Below, in pieces: positions 15,698-24,310 of a stretch of 64,000 nucleotides of DNA. Made by a program: the position numbers and the translations under genes. Position 1 is the first letter of the stretch, and every line of letters begins with the position of its first letter. The stretch comes from Staphylococcus chromogenes (lineage in GTDB: Bacteria > Bacillota > Bacilli > Staphylococcales > Staphylococcaceae): NCBI RefSeq assembly GCF_029024625.1, contig NZ_CP118953.1, forward strand, positions 124,001 to 188,000. The letters run 5' to 3'. The notes under the pieces were generated by a model. That model was not told the DNA's origin, did not search any database, and worked only from the letters and a program-made list of their open reading frames with translations.

Positions 15698-16120
15698 TTA
15701 GTTAATAGTAATACGTGAACTTGAGTCATTTTCATTTTGGTTTTTAGGCAATGTAATGTGAAGCACACCTTTATCGTAAGAAGCTTCAATATTGTCACGA
15801 CGCACATCGTTAAATGAAAATTGACGTTTCACACTAGACGTATGGCGTTCACGGTGAATGATGACACCTTCATCATTTTCCTCTTTATTATCTTCACTAT
15901 GACTAGCCGCAATCGTTAAAATATTGTTGTTAAAATCAACACTAATATCAGATTTGTCCATACCTGGTAATTCAGCAGACACGATATAAGCATCGTCACG
16001 TTCAGTAATATCTGTTTTAAAGTCGTTTGTATTTAATAAACCTTGTCCAAAGTCTCTAAATAAGTCACTTGGATTCATGTCAAAAATTGAATTGTTAAAT
16101 GGTTTCATTTGGAATGCCAT
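15698..16120 (-). CDS. Hsp20/alpha-crystallin small heat shock protein
   Basis: This is a 140-aa ATP-independent holdase chaperone. The alpha-crystallin domain covers about residues 35-135: DAYIVSAELPGMDKSDISV, an insert with a long acidic loop, SFNDVRRDNIEASYDKGVLHITLPK, and a C-terminal ITIN that resembles the I-x-I anchor. The frame opens six codons upstream, but AAGGAG spacing places the start at the ATG at 16118-16120. The promoter is overlaid by CtsR-type heptads, so heat-shock derepression by CtsR is expected. Confidence 0.92.
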   Translation of the reverse strand: MAFQMKPFNNSIFDMNPSDLFRDFGQGLLNTNDFKTDITERDDAYIVSAELPGMDKSDISVDFNNNILTIAASHSEDNKEENDEGVIIHRERHTSSVKRQFSFNDVRRDNIEASYDKGVLHITLPKNQNENDSSSRITIN

Positions 16121-16216
16121 AAAGCATCGCTCCTTCATATTATCATTATTTCGTCAATATCAAGAAACTGGTTGTGATGAAGGGAGGTAACTGATGTCCT
16201 ATCCCTTACAAGTCTT

Positions 16217-16252
16217 ATTATAAGACAAAGGTCAAAATTAGTCAAGGTCAAA
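16217..16252 (-). promoter_or_regulatory. hsp20 promoter with CtsR operator
   Basis: On the minus strand, -35 TTGACT (16240-16245) and -10 TATAAT (16217-16222) are separated by exactly 17 bp. On the plus strand, GGTCAAA (16230-16236), a 3-bp spacer, AGTCAAG (16240-16246) and a further GGTCAAA (16246-16252) match the CtsR direct heptad pattern RGTCAAA-NAN-RGTCAAA. The heptads cover the -35 element. Confidence 0.82.
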
Positions 16253-16261
16253 GTTTGATTT

Positions 16262-16296
16262 TAAAAATTCCCCTTAGTTTTCTATTCTAAGGGGAT
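16262..16296 (-). terminator. Terminator of mntH
   Basis: On the minus strand, ATCCCCTTAG pairs with CTAAGGGGAAT and is followed by T-rich sequence, 11 nt after the mntH stop codon. Confidence 0.85.
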
Positions 16297-16307
16297 ACAG
16301 TGGAATT

Positions 16308-17630
16308 CTACATCATTTCCATAAGAGTACTTATAATCAAATAGATGTTCAATATGCATAGAATTAGAGTGAGTAGCCAGCCGACAATATTTACCCATCT
16401 TGTGTTGATAAATGCGTCGCCCATTATTGTCTTATTATTTGTAGCCAAAATGAGCGGAATCATACTTAGAGGGAGGGCTAGGCTTAAGAAGACTTGAGTG
16501 AAAACTAATAAATCTTCAATTTTTTGCGCATTTGCCCCGTAAATCAATAAACAAAAAAATACGGGTAGAATGGCGAGTAATCGTGTCACTACACGGCGGA
16601 CCCACGGTTGCATTTTTAAATGGATAAAACCTTCCATAACGATTTGGCCAGATAATGTACCCGTAATGGTTGAATTTTGGCCTGCCGCAAGTAAAGCGAC
16701 TGCGAAAAGTGTACTTGTCACGCCACCACCAATCGCATTTGCCACGTGTGATGTTTTGAGCGCATCATACAATTCATAAAAACGTCCTAAGTCTTGGCTG
16801 GTGCCGTAGAACAATGCTGCTCCCAAAATTAACAATAAACAGTTAACAACAAAGGCGATAGACAACTGAATATTTGAGTCGATTTGCGCAAATTGAATGG
16901 CTGATTTTTTGGCGGTGTTACTTTGTCTGTCGTATTTACGGGATTGCACGATTGATGAATGTAAATAAAGGTTGTGTGGCATAATTGTTGCCCCGATAAT
17001 TCCTAAAGACATGTACAAAATACCATTATGGGTAACGATCTCTTTTTGTGGAATAAACCCTTTTAAAATATCGCTCACTCCCGGTTGAGCCATATAGACT
17101 TCGAATAAAAATATTATGAGAATCGTGAAAATCAGAACGCCGACAATGGCTTCGATTTTTCTAAATCCAAATTTCATAATGAGCAATAGTAAAAATACGT
17201 CGGCAATTGTAATGACTGCGCCAACGATTAACGGAATATGGAACAATAAGTTTAAGGCAATCGTACTCCCAATGACTTCTGCAATATCTGTTGCCATAAT
17301 CGCGAGTTCCGCAATTAACCAAGCGATGACAGCCATTTTTTTAGAAATCATATGACGTGTCACTTGTGCTAAATCCATACCACTTGCGATACCTAAACGT
17401 GCGCACATGGATTGTAAAAACATCGCACTTATACTCGAAATGAAAATGACGAATAATAAGATATAGCCATAACTTGCGCCACCCCCTATGGAGGTGATCC
17501 AGTTACCGGGATCCATATAACCGACTGCAACTAAAAGGCCAGGACCGATAAACTTTGATAAACGTGAGAGGTAGGACCCTTGGTCATCGAAACTGACTGT
17601 GTTGTTGATATCTTCTAAACTTTTACTCAT
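16308..17630 (-). CDS. mntH: Nramp-family divalent metal (Mn2+) transporter
   Basis: This is a 440-aa proton-coupled manganese/iron importer with about 11 helices. It has the metal-binding GYMDPGNW in helix 1 (about residues 40-47), [15 protein letters not shown] (Nramp transport signature with the MPH metal-site motif) near residue 220, and [20 protein letters not shown]. The start ATG at 17628-17630 follows GGAGG; the frame opens five codons earlier at a GTG in the ribosome site. A DtxR/MntR-type palindrome next to the promoter predicts Mn-dependent repression. Confidence 0.95.
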   Translation of the reverse strand: MSKSLEDINNTVSFDDQGSYLSRLSKFIGPGLLVAVGYMDPGNWITSIGGGASYGYILLFVIFISSISAMFLQSMCARLGIASGMDLAQVTRHMISKKMAVIAWLIAELAIMATDIAEVIGSTIALNLLFHIPLIVGAVITIADVFLLLLIMKFGFRKIEAIVGVLIFTILIIFLFEVYMAQPGVSDILKGFIPQKEIVTHNGILYMSLGIIGATIMPHNLYLHSSIVQSRKYDRQSNTAKKSAIQFAQIDSNIQLSIAFVVNCLLLILGAALFYGTSQDLGRFYELYDALKTSHVANAIGGGVTSTLFAVALLAAGQNSTITGTLSGQIVMEGFIHLKMQPWVRRVVTRLLAILPVFFCLLIYGANAQKIEDLLVFTQVFLSLALPLSMIPLILATNNKTIMGDAFINTRWVNIVGWLLTLILCILNIYLIISTLMEMM

Positions 17631-17653
17631 TTTAAGCACCTCCACACAATTAT

Positions 17654-17667
17654 TTAGGTTTACCTAA
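17654..17667. promoter_or_regulatory. MntR-type operator upstream of mntH
   Basis: TTAGGTTTACCTAA is an inverted repeat of the DtxR/MntR type, 24 bp upstream of the mntH ATG and just downstream of TGTATAATA (an extended -10-like element on the minus strand, near 17680). A repressor bound here would block transcription initiation. A second such palindrome occurs at 63842-63855. Confidence 0.75.
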
Positions 17668-17790
17668 CAAAGTTATTATACAATAATTTTTGAAGGTGTA
17701 AAGTGTGAGCGGTTTTGAGGTTAAGAGTAATTCTAAGTAGATTTTAAATCAATTGCTACAAAAGGTGATTGATCAATTTGCACACCTATA

Positions 17791-17821
17791 TTGTAAACTT
17801 AATATTTAAATAGGTTTACAA
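17791..17821. promoter_or_regulatory. BirA operator of the bio operon
   Basis: TTGTAAAC, a 15-bp spacer and GTTTACAA form the long gapped palindrome typical of the biotin repressor/ligase BirA in Firmicutes. It lies 60 bp upstream of the bioD start. Confidence 0.88.
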
Positions 17822-17841
17822 TTAAAGGAGTTCGTTTTAAG

Positions 17842-17922
17842 ATGTTAAAGTGTACTTATTTTATACATATAGGTGAAAATGATGAAAATATTTATTACTG
17901 GTACAAATACAGATGTAGGTAA
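17842..17922 (+). CDS. Possible 26-aa upstream ORF overlapping bioD
   Basis: The best ribosome site in the bio leader (AAAGGAG, 17824-17830) does not serve bioD but precedes an ATG at 17842. That ATG opens a 26-codon frame (MLKCTYFIHIGEND onward) that stops inside bioD at 17922 in another frame. It could couple or modulate bioD translation, or be incidental. No homologue is known to me. Confidence 0.3.
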   Translation: MLKCTYFIHIGENDENIYYWYKYRCR

Positions 17923-18571
17923 AACTTATGTCGTGACAAGATTATGGCAATGGTTGAATCATCGAGGGATTTCAACAGTGATTTTTAAACCTTTTCAAAC
18001 TGAAGAACTGGAGGAAGGGCTTTATCCAGATCTTGAAGCCTATCGCACGTTATGCGGATTAGATTATGAACTTACAGGGCTGTATACCTTTCATGAAGCG
18101 GTGTCGCCGCATCTTGCCTTTAAGCAGGAACCACATCAACAGTTTGATTTAAATAAAGTCCTTTCTAAATTGGCGTATCTTGAAACGCAATATGATGTTG
18201 TACTCATCGAAGGCGCTGGTGGCATTGCTGTGCCGATTTATGTTGAAAATGAGACTTTTTTTATGACAACAGACTTGATAAAGGCAACGGCTGATGTTGT
18301 GTTGAGTGTCGTACCGGCAAAGCTTGGCGCAATTAGTGAAACGCTCGTGCATCAATCGTATCTAGATACACATGAATGTCCGCCGAATATCATATTAATG
18401 AATCGCTATACGGATACGGTCATCGAACAGGACAATCGGTTGACCTTGCAATCCTATTTGAAAACACCCATTGTCACCTTTCCTGAAAATGGAAAAATGA
18501 CAGATATTCCAGAAACTATTTTCAACTATTTCAAGGAGGTCACTTTTCATGAAACATCAAACACTCGTTGA
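17882..18571 (+). CDS. bioD: Dethiobiotin synthetase
   Basis: This is a 229-aa ATP-dependent carboxylase that closes the ureido ring of dethiobiotin from 7,8-diaminopelargonate and CO2. The P-loop ITGTNTDVGKTYVV is at residues 4-17, and the carboxylation/ATP-site segment LIEGAGGIAVPIY at about 104-116. Several starts are possible (GTG 17873, ATG 17879, ATG 17882); the ATG at 17882 has the best spacing to AGGTG. It is the first gene of bioDAFW and overlaps bioA by 23 nt. Confidence 0.92.
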   Translation: MKIFITGTNTDVGKTYVVTRLWQWLNHRGISTVIFKPFQTEELEEGLYPDLEAYRTLCGLDYELTGLYTFHEAVSPHLAFKQEPHQQFDLNKVLSKLAYLETQYDVVLIEGAGGIAVPIYVENETFFMTTDLIKATADVVLSVVPAKLGAISETLVHQSYLDTHECPPNIILMNRYTDTVIEQDNRLTLQSYLKTPIVTFPENGKMTDIPETIFNYFKEVTFHETSNTR

Positions 18572-19898
18572 TAAAAACTTAGAATACGTTTGGCATCCTT
18601 TCACGCAAATGGGGGTCTATCGTCAACAGGATCCCATCATTATTGAAAAAGGGAAAGGGAGCTATTTATATGATACGAAGGGGCGACGTTATCTTGATGG
18701 TTACGCATCACTTTGGGTGAATGTTCATGGGCATCACAACAAACGTTTGAATAAAGCCATTGAAAAACAATTAAAATCGATTGCGCATTCAACATTACTT
18801 GGTTCTTCCAACATTCCATCGATATTATTAGCTGAAAAGCTCGTCGATATCACGCCACGTACTTTACGCAAAGTGTTTTATTCTGATACAGGCAGTGCGG
18901 CAGTGGAAATTGCGATAAAAATGGCCTATCAATATTGGAAAAACGTCGACCCCGTCAAATATCGCAAGAAGAATAAATTTATCACGCTTAAAAATGGTTA
19001 TCACGGTGACACGATAGGTTCCGTGAGTGTCGGGGGCATTGAGACGTTTCATCAAATTTTCAACGATTTGATTTTTGAAAATATTCAAGTGACTTGTCCC
19101 TCTTTTTATCATAGTACTTATGACACAGAAGAAGATTTAAAAGAAGCGGTATTAAATCAGATTGAACGTGTACTTAGAACGCTTGGTGATGAGATTGTGG
19201 GCGTCGTGATGGAACCGCTTATTCAAGGAGCGACCGGTCTCTTCGTACATCCTAAAGGGTTTCTCAAAGGGGTAGAACAATTGTGTCGTCAATATGACGT
19301 GCTCATGATTGTGGATGAAGTGGCGACAGGATTCGGTCGCACTGGGGAACTCTTTGCCTGTGAGCATGAACAAGTGGAACCGGATATTATGTGTCTTGGA
19401 AAAGCCATTACTGGCGGTTATTTACCACTCGCTGCCACAGTGACGTCTCAACGGATTTATGATGCGTTTTTAAGTGATGCACATGGGCAAAAAACGTTTT
19501 TCCATGGTCATACTTACACAGGCAATCAAGTCGTTTGTGCGTTGGCGCTCGAAAATATTCAAATGATCGAAGAAAAACATCTTATTCGTCATATTCAAAA
19601 AACGTCCAAAGTGCTGGAAAGACAATTAAGACAATTAGAAACATTGCCACACGTGGGGAATGTGCGAGGTAGAGGATTGATGTTTGCGGTTGAACTCGTC
19701 TCGGATCGTCAAAAGAAATCGCCACTCGCGATTGCGACGGTGGAGCGCATCATTGCGGAATGTAAAAAACGAGGATTGATGATTCGCAATTTAGAGCACA
19801 TCATCACATTTGTGCCTGTACTGAGTATGTCCAAACGTGAAGTTAAAAAAATGACCCATATTTTCAAAAAAGTTTTAGAAGATATTTTGGGAGATTAA
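18549..19898 (+). CDS. bioA: Adenosylmethionine-8-amino-7-oxononanoate aminotransferase
   Basis: This is a 449-aa PLP enzyme that transaminates KAPA to 7,8-diaminopelargonate with S-adenosylmethionine as donor. It shows VWHPFTQM near the N-terminus (the BioA-specific block), YSDTGSAAVEIAIKMA, YHGDTIGSVSVGG, the IVDEVATGFGRTG cofactor segment and the PLP lysine in CLGKAITGGYLPLA. AAGGAGG lies within the end of bioD, consistent with translational coupling. In S. aureus bioB follows bioA; here bioF comes next. Confidence 0.95.
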   Translation: MKHQTLVDKNLEYVWHPFTQMGVYRQQDPIIIEKGKGSYLYDTKGRRYLDGYASLWVNVHGHHNKRLNKAIEKQLKSIAHSTLLGSSNIPSILLAEKLVDITPRTLRKVFYSDTGSAAVEIAIKMAYQYWKNVDPVKYRKKNKFITLKNGYHGDTIGSVSVGGIETFHQIFNDLIFENIQVTCPSFYHSTYDTEEDLKEAVLNQIERVLRTLGDEIVGVVMEPLIQGATGLFVHPKGFLKGVEQLCRQYDVLMIVDEVATGFGRTGELFACEHEQVEPDIMCLGKAITGGYLPLAATVTSQRIYDAFLSDAHGQKTFFHGHTYTGNQVVCALALENIQMIEEKHLIRHIQKTSKVLERQLRQLETLPHVGNVRGRGLMFAVELVSDRQKKSPLAIATVERIIAECKKRGLMIRNLEHIITFVPVLSMSKREVKKMTHIFKKVLEDILGD

Positions 19899-19899
19899 G

Positions 19900-21012
19900 A
19901 TGCAGTTTCAATCATATTTAGAACAGTTGCAGGAACAAGGTCAGTATCGTCAGTTGAGGGAAGTCGAAACGGCGCGACAACAAAGGTTATATCGGGATGG
20001 ACAGGCATGGATAAACTTCACCTCAAATGATTACCTTGGCCTAGGGCAGCGTTCTATAAAGATGGATGAGTTAGAGCGAGCTATTCAAAAATATGGGGCA
20101 CATTTAGGAAGTTCTCGATTGGTTAGTGGGCATTCGACATTATACGCAGAGATAGAACAAGACATTAGTGAGACCTATGGATTTGAAGGGGCCCTTTTAT
20201 TGGGAAGCGGTTATGAGGCGAATTTGGCCGTTTTTCATATGTTTAAAAAGCAGGATGTCGTCGTTTTTTCTGATGCATTGAATCACGCGAGTATTATTGA
20301 TGGCATTCAGTTAGCACGTGTCAAAAAGGTCGTCTTTCCTCATTTAGATTATGCACGTTTAAAAATGGAAATGGCCAAATATCCTCATCAATTGAAAGTG
20401 ATCGTAACGGATACAATTTTTTCAACAAATGGACATATGGCAGATCTTCATCAATTGAGACGCCTCAAATCAGAATTTCCGGGGACGCTGTTGGTTGTCG
20501 ATGATGCCCATGGGTTTGGATTAGGCTACGGTACGGGTTATGAAAATATTGATATTGTCACGACAAGTTTATCAAAAGCAATGGGGGCACACGGGGGACT
20601 TATTTTATGTTCCTATGTGATTCGAGAGATGTTGATTAATACCGCACGACCCCTCATTTATTCAAATTGTTTGCCCACAATGAATCTGTTTTTAATTCAA
20701 GAGCAGTTTCGGGCTCTTCAAAACGCAGATTTTGAAAGAAGACAATTACATCAAAATATTCAGTACTTTAATGACATGAATGAAAATACAGAACACACTT
20801 TAACATCAATTAAAACGGTGACATATGAAAATGTACATACTGCCAAAGCCATGCATAGTCAGTTACTGGATTCAGGATTTTGGGTGAGTTTATTTCGACC
20901 ACCGACAGTCGCAACGCCAGCGTTAAGAATGTCGTTAAGTGCATTTCATGAACAAGAAGACATTATGCGTTTACACACTATACTCAAAAAAGGAGACACC
21001 CCTCATGTATAG
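19900..21012 (+). CDS. bioF: 8-amino-7-oxononanoate synthase (KAPA synthase)
   Basis: This is a 370-aa PLP-dependent alpha-oxoamine synthase that condenses pimeloyl-CoA with alanine. Visible motifs are FTSNDYLGLG, GSSRLVSGHSTLY, the cofactor Asp in VVDDAHGFG (about residue 204), and the PLP lysine in TTSLSKAMGAHGG. The ATG follows bioA by 1 nt, with GGGAG inside the bioA end. The bioB slot between bioA and bioF, as in S. aureus, is absent. Confidence 0.93.
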   Translation: MQFQSYLEQLQEQGQYRQLREVETARQQRLYRDGQAWINFTSNDYLGLGQRSIKMDELERAIQKYGAHLGSSRLVSGHSTLYAEIEQDISETYGFEGALLLGSGYEANLAVFHMFKKQDVVVFSDALNHASIIDGIQLARVKKVVFPHLDYARLKMEMAKYPHQLKVIVTDTIFSTNGHMADLHQLRRLKSEFPGTLLVVDDAHGFGLGYGTGYENIDIVTTSLSKAMGAHGGLILCSYVIREMLINTARPLIYSNCLPTMNLFLIQEQFRALQNADFERRQLHQNIQYFNDMNENTEHTLTSIKTVTYENVHTAKAMHSQLLDSGFWVSLFRPPTVATPALRMSLSAFHEQEDIMRLHTILKKGDTPHV

Positions 21013-21685
21013 TATTAAAATGCGTGCTTCAGAAGATAACCAACATATCAGTGGCGCAGAGACGATTTGTGAAGCGAAGGATATTGAACAAGTCATCGCC
21101 GCATATTTTCATAAAGGCTTCCAACATGAAAATGGAGACGCTGATTTTTTAAATTTAAAAATTGAAAAAATCACTTCACCACTTGTTCAACTCCAAGCGT
21201 TACCTATTATCGAGGTACAATCACAAACTTTTAAACAACTCGCGTTAGATAGGAAAATTACTGATAAAGCAATGGAGCAAGCATGGCGGTATATTACGAA
21301 CCCAACGTGTTATCGAGGAGCGATTATTCTCGATGCTACTACAGGTGAAAGGTTAGATAACTTTGGGGAGCGGGGGTGTCGTGTGACGCATTTTTGTTTC
21401 CAACACCAAAGTTCCAAATCACCTCTGAATGAACGCGTGAGAGATGCGCTTTCTATTGCCTCTATTATTCAATCGAACGAAGGGGTTGTGGGAGAGCTGT
21501 GTGTTTCTGATGATGTGAACTACACCACGGGCTATTTTGCTGATGCAAAGGGGTATCATCGCTTGCACAATGTAAAAATGAAAGGTTCTCGTGTCGGAGG
21601 ACGAATCATTTTTGTGAATCAGAAATTTCAGCTAGAGTCATTTCTTTATTTTTGCCAACAACAACCCAAACGGGTGATATATTAA
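21005..21685 (+). CDS. bioW: 6-carboxyhexanoate-CoA ligase (pimeloyl-CoA synthetase)
   Basis: This is a 226-aa ligase making pimeloyl-CoA from pimelate, ATP and CoA, the feed for BioF. It has the BioW-type opening MYSIKMRASED with SGAETIC, and the central RGAIILDATTGERLD and RVTHFCF segments. The start ATG at 21005 lies behind AAGGAG and overlaps the bioF stop by 8 nt; a longer frame upstream lacks a ribosome site. Its presence implies that pimelate itself is the precursor, so the operon can build dethiobiotin from pimelate. Confidence 0.93.
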   Translation: MYSIKMRASEDNQHISGAETICEAKDIEQVIAAYFHKGFQHENGDADFLNLKIEKITSPLVQLQALPIIEVQSQTFKQLALDRKITDKAMEQAWRYITNPTCYRGAIILDATTGERLDNFGERGCRVTHFCFQHQSSKSPLNERVRDALSIASIIQSNEGVVGELCVSDDVNYTTGYFADAKGYHRLHNVKMKGSRVGGRIIFVNQKFQLESFLYFCQQQPKRVIY

Positions 21686-21719
21686 AGGCGTATGCGAATC
21701 ATCGCACACGCCTTTTTTA
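21684..21719. terminator. Terminator of bio operon
   Basis: AAAGGCGTATGCG pairs with CGCACACGCCTTT (one mismatch) and is followed by a T-run. It lies between the convergent bio operon and lactate permease gene. Confidence 0.88.
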
Positions 21720-21731
21720 CATGTCTTTATA

Positions 21732-23324
21732 TTATAAGAAAAATGTCGTAAATAGATAAGCACTAATACCTGCGAGTAAGCAGTAAAGGAGGGCAGGGCC
21801 TAAGGTTTTACGGATAACACTACCTTCTTTACCTGCCATATTTACTACCGCACACACCGCAACTACGTTATGCACACAAATCATGTTGCCGGCAGCCGCA
21901 CCGATAATTTGTGCAGCAAGGACAGTAGTTGTATTCCCTTCAATCGCAGCGGCTATATTCGCTTGAACAGGAGCAAAAGTTAATGTTGAAACAGTGGCAC
22001 TTCCCGTAATGAAAGAACCTAAAGCGCCGAGGAAAGGTGCCACGAAGAGCCACATTTGGCCAAACGTTGACGCCATACCATTCGCAATGTATTCTGGCAT
22101 ACTGATTAAGTCTTTGGTGTTAATACCAGAATTACTAAAGACGTGAACCATCGCGAGGGTCGCGATTAAAGTGATTCCTGTAATACGAATGGTTTTAATC
22201 GAATCTTTACACGCTTTCGTGAAGTTTTTCATTGATTTGCGTTGAATGAGTACCGCAAGAAAAGCTGCGACGACTAAAATCGTTCCTGGAGAATATAAGA
22301 CTTCCCAACTGGAAGAAATCGATTCATAACCTAAAATGTTGTTCCATGATAAGTTGAAGACCGATGTCGTAAATGCCTTAACGGGTGCAACCACACGTGT
22401 CAATAATAGTAAAGCAACAACAATTAGGTACGGAGACCACGCTGAAAGCAAACTCATTTGATGCGTTGCTTGTGGTTTCGACTCATAAACTTCAGATAAA
22501 GCGTCTTTCCATTCATTTTTTGGCACAAGCCATCCTTTTTTAGCTGTGAACACTGCAACAATAATCGTTGTCAATGAACTTAAAATAGAAACAAATTCTG
22601 GACCTGTTAATAACGCATAAGCCAAAGCGGAAAGGACGTAGGTAACACCAATTAACAACGTCCAAGGTAAAATTTCTAAAATTGCTTTTAATTTATCACT
22701 TTTCCCAAAGAAAACAATCATTGTAATGACAATAATGCTTGGTATTAAAATACCACTTAATAAGTCAAGCATCGTAATACGAATGGCCGTTTCTGAAAAC
22801 AAATGGGCATTCGCATTCTTTAAGGTACTTAAGCCAACAATAACAGGCGTGCCTACTGCGCCAAATGATACTGCAACACTATCCGCAATCAACGCGGTCG
22901 CCACACTTGTTAAGGGTTTGAACCCTAAAGCCACCATTAAAGGTGCAGTTACCATGGCAGGTGTACCAAAACCTGAAGCCCCTTCGATTAATGACCCGAA
23001 TAAAAACGCCACAATAATAACTTGTACACGCATATCACCGGATACATTTTGGAAACCCGCATTGATACGATCAACGGCTGATGTTTCTCTCAATGTATTT
23101 AATAATGTGAGTGCACCAAACAATATTAAGATAATCGTTAACGTTTTATGTATCCCCTGTAAAAAAGAAGCAGCAATGACGCCAGCTTCGATGCCCCATG
23201 CAAACATTCCTAAAATCGTTACTACAACTGCACTAATCGTCATCCCAACTAAAGCAGACATACGTAGTAAGACTAAAAAGATGAATGGAACAATAACTGC
23301 ACTTAATGCCACAAGCATTAACAT
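21732..23324 (-). CDS. lctP: L-lactate permease
   Basis: This 530-aa membrane protein of the LctP/LldP family moves lactate with protons. It has about 12-14 helices and the family block SLIEGASGFGTPAMVTAPLMVALGF, plus GSFITGSATVSTLTFAPVQ and IGAAAGNMICVHNVVAV near the C-terminus. The start is the ATG at 23322-23324 behind GAGGTGGG; the frame opens seven codons earlier at a TTG. A cre-like site upstream suggests catabolite control. It is monocistronic. Confidence 0.93.
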   Translation of the reverse strand: MLMLVALSAVIVPFIFLVLLRMSALVGMTISAVVVTILGMFAWGIEAGVIAASFLQGIHKTLTIILILFGALTLLNTLRETSAVDRINAGFQNVSGDMRVQVIIVAFLFGSLIEGASGFGTPAMVTAPLMVALGFKPLTSVATALIADSVAVSFGAVGTPVIVGLSTLKNANAHLFSETAIRITMLDLLSGILIPSIIVITMIVFFGKSDKLKAILEILPWTLLIGVTYVLSALAYALLTGPEFVSILSSLTTIIVAVFTAKKGWLVPKNEWKDALSEVYESKPQATHQMSLLSAWSPYLIVVALLLLTRVVAPVKAFTTSVFNLSWNNILGYESISSSWEVLYSPGTILVVAAFLAVLIQRKSMKNFTKACKDSIKTIRITGITLIATLAMVHVFSNSGINTKDLISMPEYIANGMASTFGQMWLFVAPFLGALGSFITGSATVSTLTFAPVQANIAAAIEGNTTTVLAAQIIGAAAGNMICVHNVVAVCAVVNMAGKEGSVIRKTLGPALLYCLLAGISAYLFTTFFL

Positions 23325-23400
23325 AGTTCCCACCTCGAATTTCAATTTTTCAAACTACATTCAACACTCATCTGATGACCAGATGATAGTGATATGCAAA

Positions 23401-23415
23401 TTGTAAGCGTTTTTC
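23401..23415. promoter_or_regulatory. Degenerate cre-like site upstream of lctP
   Basis: TTGTAAGCGTTTTTC matches the cre consensus except at the final two positions and shares its left half with the site at 7382. It is 77 bp upstream of the lctP start. Confidence 0.4.
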
Positions 23416-24310
23416 TGAATTTATTCAACTGTACACTTAAGGATTATGTAATTAAATGAAACGATTTCATAAAAAATACTTATTTTAAACTAAAGAAGGA
23501 ATATCGACAGTTCAAATTCAGAAAAACAGTGTAGTTTTTCTTCTTATTTAAATATAATAATGGGCATGTTTACTTGGGGTATGCAAGCTTTTATTTAAGG
23601 GTGTGAAAACGCTTGAATTAACGAAATGAAATGATAATGATTCGAAAATATTATGATAAAAAAATATAGACACAACAAGAAATAAGATATAGAATATAGC
23701 AATCAATTGTTTATTTTTAAAATCACTTAAGCACACAACAATTAATTATTACGATTTTTAGTTCCAAACATACATAAATGACAAATTAAGTGCATTACAA
23801 GATGAGGTATCGTGCATTTGACCCATGAACAAAAAATTCAACAGTGACAAATCTCTGTAGCACAATGTTTTCATTAGTTTTCAAATATGTTCATGAGACA
23901 AATGGACAAACCAAAATTATTTTTGAATTAGTCATTTCTATTTAATGATTAAAAAAATTAACGAAACAAGACAATTTTGTTGTGAAAATCAAATAATTAG
24001 GATGCAACTTATGTGAAGCTAGAATTTTCAGACAATTGATAATAAAGCTTTTCTAGCACGTCGATAGATTGAATTGCTAGAACAATTTCAAAGAAAAGTA
24101 TAACTAAAAATAATTTGTTTAAATATATATCTTTTTTATATTAAAACCATAGAAAGAAACGGACTAAATTATAAAAAAATTTAAGTTGCTCCAAATTTAA
24201 AATGGGTATATGATGTAAAAGTATATTTTTAGTTTTAAAGTAGTGGGATAATTTTTCGGAAATAAAGAGAAGGTTAAAAGTTTCCCGAATACATTAACGG
24301 GAGTTTTGCA
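23416..24310. other. Long AT-rich intergenic region before the adhesin gene
   Basis: This stretch of about 900 bp has no ORF with a ribosome site; a 62-codon hydrophobic frame at 23548-23736 (minus) lacks one. It presumably holds the adhesin promoter and its control. Just before the adhesin ATG, CCCG (24284-24287) and CGGG (24298-24301) can pair and would cover part of the ribosome site GGGAG. Confidence 0.5.

Noticed and set aside
23548-23736. 62-codon hydrophobic minus-strand ORF
   Set aside because: No ribosome site, GTG-type start and AT-rich hydrophobic bias expected from this composition.
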